The notes under the pieces are model-generated. The model was given only the letters and a program-made list of their open reading frames with translations, did not search any database and was not told where the DNA came from. A stretch of DNA of 64,000 nucleotides, from the NCBI RefSeq assembly GCF_004362215.1, contig NZ_SNWR01000002.1, positions 2,294,001 through 2,358,000 of the forward strand, read 5' to 3'. Each line of letters starts with the position of its first letter. Position 1 is the stretch's first letter. This document shows, one piece after another, positions 57,301 to 64,000 of the stretch. This DNA comes from Paractinoplanes brasiliensis. GTDB taxonomy: Bacteria; Actinomycetota; Actinomycetes; Mycobacteriales; Micromonosporaceae. The translations under genes and the position numbers were made by a program.

Positions 57301-58326
57301 GAGCAACACCACATTCCGTACGCCGGCGCCCAGCAGCCGGGAACTGTCGGGCAGCTCGGCCAGGTGCGCCACGATCACCAGCAGCGGCTCGGTGGCCGAG
57401 GGCCGGGCCGTACGGTCGTGGTCGCCGCGGTCGTTGATCTCGGGGCCGAGCAGCTCCATCAGGTCGTCGTGGGCGCCCGCGAACAACCGCACCGGCCCGG
57501 CCGCGTCGAAGGCGGTCGGGTGCGCGTTGTGCGGCAGCCACTTCACCCACTCCCACGGGCCGCTGTGCACCTCCTCGGCGAGCACGACCACCCGGAGCTC
57601 GTCCGGCGCGTGGAAGGTGACCAGCTGCGCCACCATCGCGCGGGCCAGGTCGATGGCCGGGTCGATCGGGCCCTCGAACTCGATGCTGGTGAAGCTGCGC
57701 AGCCCCACCGAGATCGGGATGCCGTTGACCGTGCGGTACGCCTCGGAGAAGCGCCGCAACGAGATCGAGGCCAGCGGCTCCAGGTCCTCGATGGGCTTGG
57801 TCGACGGCGGGCTGAACGTGAGCATGGCGTTCTGCCGGCCCAGGCCGATGCGGACCCGGCCGAAGTCGTCGTGGCTGGGCCGTCGCTCCCACAGCCGGCT
57901 GCTCATGGCCAGCGACCACAGCCAGCTCGGCTGCGGGTTGTTCCACAGCACATGCCGGCGCTGCTGATCGGCCGCGGCGCGGGCCTGCTTGCGCAGCTGG
58001 GCGATGTAGCGCAGGAAGTCGCGCCGTTCCCCACGCATCTTGCGCTTACGGTCGCTGGCGGCGCGGCCGATCTGCATGACACCCATGAGCAGCATGCCGG
58101 CGGCCATCGCGCCACCCATGACGTACATGATCGGGGCCCGGCTGTAGAGCCCGAACATGGCCATCATGGCGCCCATGCCCAGGCCCATCGGCACGATCAT
58201 CGCGAACGAGCGGAAGTCGAGCGGGGCCTCCTCCGCCATCAGCGGCGGCTCCTGCAGTTCGATGCGTCCCTCGGGCGCCTCCGGCCCGGCGGCGCGCGGC
58301 GGCCGCTTGACGGTGACGGTGCTCAT
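54382..58326 (-). CDS. eccC: Type VII secretion FtsK/SpoIIIE ATPase EccC
   Basis: The 1314-residue motor has two membrane spans near residues 38-88 (FAMIVPMGLGMGAMMAMFGL) and three FtsK/SpoIIIE ATPase domains. Walker A motifs are GATGSGKSELL (near 475), GAPQSGKSTLL (near 835) and GDNETGKSNLL (near 1115). Walker B-like segments are LLIIVDEFSELL, VFLVIDGFY and LFVVVDDYDLM. The three domains are in one chain, so this is EccCa and EccCb fused. It recognises the C-terminal signal of WXG100 partners and drives export. Its ATG at 58326 overlaps the upstream small gene's stop (ATGA). Confidence 0.97.
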   Translation of the reverse strand: MSTVTVKRPPRAAGPEAPEGRIELQEPPLMAEEAPLDFRSFAMIVPMGLGMGAMMAMFGLYSRAPIMYVMGGAMAAGMLLMGVMQIGRAASDRKRKMRGERRDFLRYIAQLRKQARAAADQQRRHVLWNNPQPSWLWSLAMSSRLWERRPSHDDFGRVRIGLGRQNAMLTFSPPSTKPIEDLEPLASISLRRFSEAYRTVNGIPISVGLRSFTSIEFEGPIDPAIDLARAMVAQLVTFHAPDELRVVVLAEEVHSGPWEWVKWLPHNAHPTAFDAAGPVRLFAGAHDDLMELLGPEINDRGDHDRTARPSATEPLLVIVAHLAELPDSSRLLGAGVRNVVLLDLTGDMPGGPKVLRLTVDGDEVRFPAGDTTGTAARDALGPAQCDALARIIAPKRTSGTLDVVDEPMESSFELTALLGIRDAHTFDVPALWRTRQPQRNRLQVPIGVTEDGEVIELDLKESAQGGMGPHGLLIGATGSGKSELLRTLVCALAATHSSEILNLVLVDFKGGATFMGMDKLPHTSAVITNLADELPLVDRMQDALQGEMTRRQEVLRASGYASLFDYEKARAAGAHLVPFPVLLIIVDEFSELLSSKAEFMDLFVSIGRLGRSLGVHLLLASQRLDEGRINRVEGHLSYRIALRTFSSMESRSVIGVGKAYELPPEPGNGYLKLDTTNLVRFKSAYVSGPYSGAGPAGERRDDDEQSELDVVPFTTRQVDVRRDPGRHKPAAEPVPVADETGPSLADVLLDRLAASGPPARQVWLPPLSSAPSLDSLLPSVVPDPVRGMTVEDPDARGRLRVPVGIVDRPQEQLRELLMADLGSADGHVGIAGAPQSGKSTLLRTLILGLAFANTPQEVQFYGLDFGGGGLSSIAGLPHIGSIATRMERDRVVRTIQEIGQVMERREAEFAARGLDSMQAYLAARRRGEIDDPFGHVFLVIDGFYTMKQDFAELDTRFQELVSRGLSFGIHVIITATRWSEMRTWLRDLIGTKLELRLGDAMESEVGSRKAATVPNQPGRGLTADGLHFLGALPRMDGSSEVGDLAEATKAVTEEISTFWPGEPAPGVRLLPTRLPVEQLPDPEPEFRVALGLDEQRLAPVRHDFMATPHLLVFGDNETGKSNLLRLVLRAIQQRYTPEQAKVVLGDSRRDLDTALPAEYQVGFGFTGDKLYELAGQASVSMNRRVPGPEISSERMRRRDWWEGPELFVVVDDYDLMTKGSGAGSALEPLLPLLAQGLTIGLHVIVARSTSGAMRAMMDPVIRRMWELGTPAALLSYPKEEGKFLGEAPPRRLPPGRAQLVTRRGVSLMQTGIVA

Positions 58327-58631
58327 CCGAGAACCCCCGTGTCACCGGAACTGCCACCCCAGGCGTCGTCGTCCTGCTTGAGCAGCTTCACCGCGTACCG
58401 GTCGTTACGGAATCGCTCGGCCGCCTTCAGCTCGTCCTCCTCGTCGTCCGGCTCGGGTTTCTTGTCCTCCGGCTTCTCCTGCTCCCGCTTACGGGCCAGG
58501 CGGCGCTCCCGCATCAGCTCGTAGCGCTCCTCGACCGACATCTCGCGGCCACCGCACCGCAGGACGACCTCGCCCTCGCCGTCGCCGGTGACAGGCCCGG
58601 TCGTACGCCGCCACACCGCCCGGCCGGTCAT
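58323..58631 (-). CDS. Small highly charged protein in the type VII operon
   Basis: The 102-residue product has a beta-strand-like start (MTGRAVWRRTTGPVTGDGEG, EVVLRCGGREMSVEERYEL), a long charged helix (MRERRLARKREQEKPEDKKP) and an acidic end (QDDDAWGGSSGDTGVLG). It overlaps both neighbours by four bases, so it is fully coupled to the PPE-like gene and EccC. No membrane span. It may be a cytosolic chaperone or adaptor; not recognised. Confidence 0.8.
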   Translation of the reverse strand: MTGRAVWRRTTGPVTGDGEGEVVLRCGGREMSVEERYELMRERRLARKREQEKPEDKKPEPDDEEDELKAAERFRNDRYAVKLLKQDDDAWGGSSGDTGVLG

Positions 58632-61600
58632 CGGTCACCCGCCGCGGTGAGCCAGGCGGCGTCCGCGTCGTCCCAACCGGACATGTCGTCGTCCTCCTCG
58701 TCCGGCCGCACCACCGGCACGTACTCGTCGTCCGCCTCCTGCGGCGGGCCGCCGGCGTCCCAGGCGCGGTCGTCCTCACTGAGCAGCTCCGCCGACTCGG
58801 GACGGGGCATCTCCTCGCGGTCGTCCTCGCCGGCCTTGACGGGGCCGCCGAGCATGCCGCCGCTCCGCTGATCGCTGGTCACGGCCGCCACGCCGGGCTC
58901 ACGTCCGGGGGCGGGCGGAGCATTCTGCGCGGCGGTGGCTGGTGGCGGGGCCGCCGGCCCGTTCCCGGCGCTCTGCGCAACCGCGGCCGCCGTGGCCACC
59001 CCTGCGGCCGCGGCCGAGGCCACCGTGGCGGCCTCGGCCGTCCCGGGTGCGGCACCGGTCGTTTCGGGCGCGGTGCCCGCCATATCGGGCACGGTCCCGG
59101 CTCTGTCGGCCGCGATGCCGGCGATGTCTGGCACGGTTCCTGGCCTCGTCACGGCCGTCTCAGGCGTCGTCACAGCCGTCTCAGGCGTCGTCACAGCCGT
59201 CTCAGGCGTCGTCACCGCTGCGTCCGGCGTGGTTCCGGGTGAGTCCGGCGTGGTTCCGGGTGAGTCCGTGGTGTGTTCGGGCTGGGTGGCCGGGGATTCC
59301 GGCGGGATCGGCGGATCCACCGGGTCCGCCACGGGTGCGGTCGGATCGGTTGAGCCCGCAGGCGCTTCGGTGGTAGGCAGCTCCGGCTCCCCCATAACCG
59401 GAGAGTCCGAAATATCCGGTGTGATGGGGTCTGCGGCTGGGGCGACGGTTTCGGCAGCCCACGGCGCGAAGATGTTCTGCGTCGGGGGCGGCGGAGCGGG
59501 CACCGGCCGCTCGGACTCGACGGGGTCCGGCCCGTCCGAGACGGACTGCAGGCTGTCGAGAACGCCCCCGCCGGTGGGTGCTCCGTGGACGGCTGACGGC
59601 GTCTCCCCCGCCGGGCCGGCCGGGTTCCAGTCTGTGGAGTCCGCGTCGGCCAGGCTGGACGCCTCGGAGCGGTCGGGTGTGCTCGTGTCGCCCGGGCCTG
59701 CGGTGCTGCCGGGCGGACCGGGCACGCCGGGCATCATCGGCACGGCGCCTGCGGCCGGCGGCACGACGGTGTCCGCAGCGGAAGTCTGGACATCCGGAAG
59801 TTCCGGCTCGTCGACCACGTCCGCCGACAGGCCGTCTGTCACCCCGAGGTCTGTCGGGTCGGTCCATTCCGGGATCACTGGACCGGGACCGCTCGCCTCC
59901 ACCGACGGACCATTCGGCAACTCCGGAGCCACGGCGCCGGGGCTGCCCGCCTCCACCGACGGGCCATCCGTCACGCCGAGGTTCGTCTCACCGGACCACT
60001 CCGGAGCGGCCGGGGGCGGGATGTCGACGTTCGGTACCACCAGGCCGTCACCGCCGGATTCGGTGCCGGACGGGGCATGGGGCAGATCCACACCGCCTGT
60101 GGACGGTGTCCACGTGCCGGCGTCACCAGTGACCAGGCCCTGCGCGTCGGGGGCGTCGGGCAGGCCGCCTCCCGGAGCATTGGGGCCGCCGCCTGGGCCG
60201 GGCATGCCCGGCATCGGGGTTCCGGCGCCTGGCGCGGCCGCTCCGGGAACGACTTCTCCCGAGGCGGTTTCGTCCGAGGGGGACTCCGGGCCGCTTGGCA
60301 GTTCTGGGCCGGTCAAGCCCACGCCGCCGGCTGCAACGCCTCCGGGGGCTGCCGGGCCGTCCACGCCCGCGCCCGGTGAGTCCCAGTCGCCAGTGTCGCC
60401 AGTGACCAGGCCCTTGGCATCCGGCACCTCCGGCAGACCAGCACCAGGGCCGCCGCCTGCCGGGCCGCCGCCCGTGCCGGGCATGCCGGGCATCGGCATC
60501 CCCGGGCCGGGCAGGCCCACGCCCGGCCCGGTTCCCCCTGGAAGCTGAACACCCGGCGTCTCCGGGTCGGTCAGGCCGAAACCGCCCGCCGCCGCGCCGC
60601 CCGGGGCCTCCGGTCCGTCCACACCGGCCCCGGGCGCGGTCCAGTCGTCGGCGTCGCCGGTGACCAGGCCCTTCGCGTCGGGCGCCTCGGGCAGGCCCGA
60701 GCCGGGGCCGCCACCGAGGCCACCACCGCCGGGCATGCCCGGCATCATCGGCATCCCGCCACCGAGACCCGCGCCGCCCGGCAGCATGCCCGACGGCGCT
60801 TCGGGCCCGCCCACTGAGGGCACCGAGGACTGCCAATCGTCCGCGTCGCCGGTGACCAGGCCACCCGCGTCCGGAGCCTCGGGAACACCACCACCACCCG
60901 AACCCAGACCACCGCCACCACCGGGCATGCCCGGCATCATCGGCATCCCACCACCGAGACCCGCGCCGCCCGGCAGCGTGCCCGACGGCGCTTCCGGAGC
61001 GCCCACCCCGGGCAGCGACGACTTCCAGTCGTCCACGTCGCCGGTCACCAGGCCACCCGCGTCCGGAGCCTCGGGAACACCACCACCACCCGAACCCAGA
61101 CCACCGCCACCACCGGGCATGCCCGGCATCATCGGCATCCCGCCGCCCAGGCCCGCGCCGCCGGCGCCGATGCCGCCGGGGGCGTTCGGGGAGCCCACCA
61201 CCGGGGCCCCGCCCTTCCAGTCGTCCTGATCGCCTTCGAGGAGGCCGTTCGAGTCGGGGGCGTCGGGGATGCCGGGCGGGTTGACCCCGCCGGCGCCGTT
61301 GCCCGCGCCGGGGCCGCCGCCGATCGGCATGCCGGGCGTGTTGAGGCCGGGCACCTCGACGCCGTTGCCGAAACCGCCGGCCTTCGGCGGGCCGGGCACC
61401 GTCGGGGGCTTCACCGCACCGCCGCCCGCCGGAGTGCTGACCTCCGGCGTCTTGACACCGTTGTTGCCACCGTTGAAACCGCCGGCGCCGGGGGCGTTGG
61501 GCACCACGGGCGGAACGAAAGCGCCGCCCCCACCAGGGCCGTTCGCGCCGGGGCTGTTGAATCCGGGGCCGTTCGCGCCGGGACCCTCAAGACCGGGCAG

Positions 61601-62623
61601 CCCACCACCGGGCAAACCCCCACCCGGCAGGGACAAACCGGGTGTCGGTCCGTTCAGACCGGGCGGGGTGAAGTTGGCCCCGGTGGGGTTGAAGTTCGGC
61701 GTGGACACGTTCGGCGGGTTCACCGACGGTGTCGAGATGTTCGGGCCGCCGCCCAGGTTCGGCGACGAGAAGTTCGGCGTGCTGATGTTCGGGGTCGACA
61801 GGTTCGGCGTGCTGATGTTCGGCGTCGAGATGTTGGGCGTGCTGATGTTCGGGATCGAGATGTTCGGCGGGGTCGTGAAGGCGGGCGTCGTGAACGTCGG
61901 GGTGGTGAAGTTCGGCGTCGTCAGGTTGGGCGTGGTCAGGTCGGGTGTGCCGGTGCCGTTCGGCGGAACCACCGAGCTGTAGGTGAAGTCGTACTGCCCG
62001 GCCACCGTGCCGACCACCTGCGACATCTGGCGGGCCATCGGCTTCTCGAACTGGGTGCCGCTGATCGGCACCATCTTGCCGCTGCCGTCGCCCACGCCGT
62101 TGGCCGCGGCGATGCTCGCCCACGACGAGTCCAGGTGGTTCATCGCCTGCTGCGCCCACGACAGGTAGTTGGCGCTGGTGTAGAGCTGGTTCGGGATCGA
62201 GTTGATGTTGTTGGTGCCGGCCGCGCCCGCGATGCGCTCGGACTGGTTGCCGAGCCAGTCCGCGAAGTGCTGCATCTTGGCCAGGAAGGCGTCGGCGGCC
62301 GGGCCCTGCCAGGCGCGGTCCGGCCCGGCGATGGCGTCGGACTGGCGGCGCACGAAGTCCTCGAGATAGGTCAGGGTCTCCTGCGTGCGCTGGAAAGCCA
62401 CCGCCGCGTCCATGACGGACTGCGCGCTGACCAGCTCGGCCGCCGCGGCCTGGCCCTCCTCGGTGGCCAGCGCGGCGCCGCCGTTCACCGAGGCCAGCAA
62501 TTTACGCCAGCCGCGCTCCTCCTCGGCCCACGCCTCGTAGTCGAGAAGGTTGCTGGTGTCGACGGTCTGAGGACGGAAGGTCGCGTCTTTCTCGGCCGAG
62601 TTCTGCCACTTGTCGTCTGCCAT
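58628..62623 (-). CDS. Giant PPE-like repeat protein, probable type VII substrate
   Basis: The 1331-residue protein has a helical N-terminus of about 200 residues with WXG-like features (AGPDRAWQGPAADAFLAKMQ, MNHLDSSWASIAAANG), as expected for a type VII substrate of the WXG100/PPE superfamily. Residues about 225-310 are pentapeptide repeats (TPNLTTPNFTTPTFTTP, NISTPNISTPNISTP). Residues 310-900 are Gly/Pro-rich with repeated modules of PEAPDAGGLVTGDVDDWK. The C-terminus is rich in Pro, Thr and acidic residues and repeats TTPETAV. The architecture parallels mycobacterial PPE-MPTR proteins although the repeat differs. ATG at 62623. Confidence 0.85.
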   Translation of the reverse strand: MADDKWQNSAEKDATFRPQTVDTSNLLDYEAWAEEERGWRKLLASVNGGAALATEEGQAAAAELVSAQSVMDAAVAFQRTQETLTYLEDFVRRQSDAIAGPDRAWQGPAADAFLAKMQHFADWLGNQSERIAGAAGTNNINSIPNQLYTSANYLSWAQQAMNHLDSSWASIAAANGVGDGSGKMVPISGTQFEKPMARQMSQVVGTVAGQYDFTYSSVVPPNGTGTPDLTTPNLTTPNFTTPTFTTPAFTTPPNISIPNISTPNISTPNISTPNLSTPNISTPNFSSPNLGGGPNISTPSVNPPNVSTPNFNPTGANFTPPGLNGPTPGLSLPGGGLPGGGLPGLEGPGANGPGFNSPGANGPGGGGAFVPPVVPNAPGAGGFNGGNNGVKTPEVSTPAGGGAVKPPTVPGPPKAGGFGNGVEVPGLNTPGMPIGGGPGAGNGAGGVNPPGIPDAPDSNGLLEGDQDDWKGGAPVVGSPNAPGGIGAGGAGLGGGMPMMPGMPGGGGGLGSGGGGVPEAPDAGGLVTGDVDDWKSSLPGVGAPEAPSGTLPGGAGLGGGMPMMPGMPGGGGGLGSGGGGVPEAPDAGGLVTGDADDWQSSVPSVGGPEAPSGMLPGGAGLGGGMPMMPGMPGGGGLGGGPGSGLPEAPDAKGLVTGDADDWTAPGAGVDGPEAPGGAAAGGFGLTDPETPGVQLPGGTGPGVGLPGPGMPMPGMPGTGGGPAGGGPGAGLPEVPDAKGLVTGDTGDWDSPGAGVDGPAAPGGVAAGGVGLTGPELPSGPESPSDETASGEVVPGAAAPGAGTPMPGMPGPGGGPNAPGGGLPDAPDAQGLVTGDAGTWTPSTGGVDLPHAPSGTESGGDGLVVPNVDIPPPAAPEWSGETNLGVTDGPSVEAGSPGAVAPELPNGPSVEASGPGPVIPEWTDPTDLGVTDGLSADVVDEPELPDVQTSAADTVVPPAAGAVPMMPGVPGPPGSTAGPGDTSTPDRSEASSLADADSTDWNPAGPAGETPSAVHGAPTGGGVLDSLQSVSDGPDPVESERPVPAPPPPTQNIFAPWAAETVAPAADPITPDISDSPVMGEPELPTTEAPAGSTDPTAPVADPVDPPIPPESPATQPEHTTDSPGTTPDSPGTTPDAAVTTPETAVTTPETAVTTPETAVTRPGTVPDIAGIAADRAGTVPDMAGTAPETTGAAPGTAEAATVASAAAAGVATAAAVAQSAGNGPAAPPPATAAQNAPPAPGREPGVAAVTSDQRSGGMLGGPVKAGEDDREEMPRPESAELLSEDDRAWDAGGPPQEADDEYVPVVRPDEEDDDMSGWDDADAAWLTAAGDR
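60100..61960 (-). repeat. Internal repeat modules of the PPE-like gene
   Basis: The GLVTGD-type module recurs about every 190-260 bp (near 60,130, 60,400, 60,660, 60,850, 61,035, and a diverged one near 61,220). The copies near 60,850-60,960 and 61,035-61,140 are almost identical at DNA level. From about 61,740 to 61,960, 15-bp units encode xxTPN/NISTP pentapeptides. Confidence 0.85.
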
Positions 62624-62695
62624 GTTTCCGCTCTCGTGACCGCGCTGGAGTTGCTCAAGACGGCGCCGGGTGGGCCGCGCCGAAAGAGGAGGCCG

Positions 62696-63484
62696 CTACT
62701 GATTGCCGCCGGTGGTGGTGCCGCTGCCCTGCCCGTAGTCGGCAAGGCCGTCGATCTTGCCCCAGGCGTTGCCCATGTTGTCGGTGAGCTGCTTGGTGGT
62801 CATCTTGTTGAAGTCCTCGGCGTTGTCGTAGCTGTCGGCGATCTTGAGGAGTCCCTCCTTGACCGCGAGCAGCGCCTCGTGCGACGCGAGCAGCAGGCCC
62901 ATGGCGTCGCCGCGCAGACCGGCGTCGTTGGCGCTGACGCCCTCGATCTTCTGCCGCAGGATCTCGGCCTTGGCGAAGCCGCCCGGCCGCATCTGGATCT
63001 GACCGAGCTGCGTGCGGGCCTGCAGGATCAGGTTGGTGCCGTTGTCGTCGAGCCCGACGATCGCGCCGATCTGGTTGGCGACGTGGCGCAGCGCCTCGGT
63101 GCTGACGGCGAGTTCATGGTTGGGGTTGTTGCCGCCGGAGTACTCCGTGTCGTCCGGATGGTCGAACGTGTTGTCCGGCATGTCGAACGGCGGATTGTTC
63201 TCGTCGTACGGGTCGACAGTCACCATGTCCTCGTCGGTGACCTTCTCGTTGTGCTTGGCGACGATCGCTTTCCACTTGTCGTACTCGATGACGTCCTCGC
63301 GGTACCACTCGATCAGCGCCTTCTCGTCGTCGTCCCAGTCGATGCGCTGGTCGTAGTCCTTGCGCCACCGTTCGAGGACCGAGCGGGCCCAGCCGGTCTC
63401 GAAGCCGTGTTCCTTGTCGTACTCGGGCAGGATGCCGACCGCGTCGACCGCCTCCGCGTTGGCATAGCTGAAGTCGATACCCAT
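62696..63484 (-). CDS. Acidic type VII locus protein with a WXG-like helical half
   Basis: The 262-residue protein starts MGIDFSYANAEAVDAVGILP, has an acidic middle (TVDPYDENNPPFDMPDN) and a helical C-terminal half (LRHVANQIGAIVGLDDNGTN, MGLLLASHEALLAVKEGLLK) ending in a Gly/Thr tail. No signal peptide. Its place between the WXG100 gene and the PPE-like gene suggests a secreted partner or chaperone. GGGAGA lies nine bases upstream of the ATG. Family not recognised. Confidence 0.8.
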   Translation of the reverse strand: MGIDFSYANAEAVDAVGILPEYDKEHGFETGWARSVLERWRKDYDQRIDWDDDEKALIEWYREDVIEYDKWKAIVAKHNEKVTDEDMVTVDPYDENNPPFDMPDNTFDHPDDTEYSGGNNPNHELAVSTEALRHVANQIGAIVGLDDNGTNLILQARTQLGQIQMRPGGFAKAEILRQKIEGVSANDAGLRGDAMGLLLASHEALLAVKEGLLKIADSYDNAEDFNKMTTKQLTDNMGNAWGKIDGLADYGQGSGTTTGGNQ

Positions 63485-63556
63485 CGGGCCGATCTCCCTT
63501 CGAAGGTGGAGGAAGGCCGGCCGCCGGAAGCGTCGGCGGCCGGCGTACGCCAGTGA

Positions 63557-63859
63557 TCAGCCGCCGCGGACGTCGTTCCAGATCTGCGCGTGGCGCTGCT
63601 CGGTCGTGCCGTAGTTGTCGGAGATCTGCAGCAGCGTGACCCGGGCCTGGTCCAGGTAGACGGTCATCTGGTCGGCCGACTGGTTCCAGGCCGCCTTCGA
63701 GACGTAGTACTGCTGCTGGGCCGCGCCGGTCCACTCGGCCAGGCTGGCCTCGACCGTCGACTCCATCTGCCCCAGCGCCGACTTGATGCGCTGGTTGATC
63801 GCGTTCATGTCGTACAGCACGGCGTCGGCCTGCTGGAAGTTGAACGTGTAATTAGACAT
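63557..63859 (-). CDS. WXG100-family type VII secretion target
   Basis: The 100-residue protein is a typical WXG100 (Esx) protein: MSNYTFNFQQADAVLYDMNA, the central turn motif EWTGAAQQQYYVSKAAW, then a second helix (MTVYLDQARVTLLQISDNYG) ending in RHAQIWNDVRGG. Such proteins pair with another Esx protein as a helical-hairpin heterodimer and are recognised by EccC. GGAGGA lies upstream. A second such gene appears to end 32 bases upstream and is cut by the window edge. Confidence 0.95.
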   Translation of the reverse strand: MSNYTFNFQQADAVLYDMNAINQRIKSALGQMESTVEASLAEWTGAAQQQYYVSKAAWNQSADQMTVYLDQARVTLLQISDNYGTTEQRHAQIWNDVRGG

Positions 63860-63891
63860 CGGGGGTCCTCCTTCGTACGGGGTGATTCGCC

Positions 63892-64000
63892 TCAGACGCC
63901 GGGCAGCGCGGCGCCGAAGGAGGCGGCCGTGTTCGACGCGTCGTCCTCGGCCTGGACGTAGCCCTTGGTGGTCACGCCCATCACGTCGAGCATGTTGATG
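63892..64000 (-). CDS. Partial WXG100-like gene, 3-prime end
   Basis: The last 36 codons visible read INMLDVMGVTTKGYVQAEDD then ASNTAASFGAALPGV and stop at 63892. Its spacing to the following WXG100 gene, 32 bases, and the helical end with YVQAED (as in Esx proteins that carry a C-terminal YxxxD/E export signal) suggest the heterodimer partner. The start and the WXG turn are outside the window. Confidence 0.6.
   Translation of the reverse strand, partial: INMLDVMGVTTKGYVQAEDDASNTAASFGAALPGV

Noticed and set aside
58935..60548. A 537-codon plus-strand frame opposite the PPE-like gene
   Set aside because: Antisense to the repeat region; the repeats open several frames at once and the minus-strand frame alone has a folded N-terminal domain.

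Overview
The window is very GC-rich DNA from an actinomycete. GTG and TTG starts, SARP regulators, LuxR regulators with large ATPase domains, a CebR-type cellulase operator, a type VII (ESX) secretion locus and frequent CGTACGG heptamers together suggest a filamentous Micromonosporaceae member such as Actinoplanes. The genus is inference. No rRNA, tRNA, CRISPR array, insertion sequence or phage block was seen.

Positions 1-20,100 are a mosaic of small units: a SARP regulator; a membrane diguanylate cyclase; a secreted S15 peptidase flanked by decayed gene fragments; a three-gene membrane-protein operon; a flavin reductase preceded by the remnant of an SsuD-like monooxygenase; two bacterial-PH-domain membrane proteins and a TPR protein; a CPBP protease / histidine kinase / response regulator operon; a secreted GH6-CBM2 cellulase behind a perfect CebR-type palindrome; an aldo/keto reductase; and a frameshifted Vps62-like membrane protein gene.

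Positions 20,200-26,200 hold a complete Opp/Dpp-type ABC importer operon (lipoprotein, two permeases, two ATPases) with an upstream palindrome and a strong hairpin between the binding-protein and permease genes. Two tandem giant LuxR (LAL) regulators, an alpha/beta hydrolase, a short-chain dehydrogenase, and an ECF sigma factor with a membrane partner follow.

Positions 34,900-64,000 are a type VII secretion locus and its surroundings. Reading the minus strand from the right edge: the end of a probable WXG100-like gene, a WXG100 gene, an acidic 262-aa protein, a 1331-aa PPE-like repeat protein, a 102-aa charged protein, EccC, EccD, EccB, a 1180-aa protein of unknown family with an ADP-ribosyltransferase-like C-terminus, a degenerate 65-bp tandem repeat, an EccA-like protein with a beta-helix in place of the usual N-terminal domain, and a YbaB/EbfC protein. 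Two large SARP-ATPase regulators converge on this operon from the left. Beyond them a NarL-type regulator with a degenerate receiver is cotranscribed with a 621-aa paralogue of the 1180-aa protein. Mycosin (MycP) and EccE were not found in the window.

The most unusual point is the junction upstream of the EccA-like gene. The start region of the gene is present in about four diverged tandem copies, and the reading frames run as a relay of three GTGA stop/start overlaps through two tiny ORFs. Next are the paralogous pair of unknown secretion-locus proteins, one with an ART-like domain, and a SARP whose BTAD domain appears interrupted by a 13-residue minisatellite.
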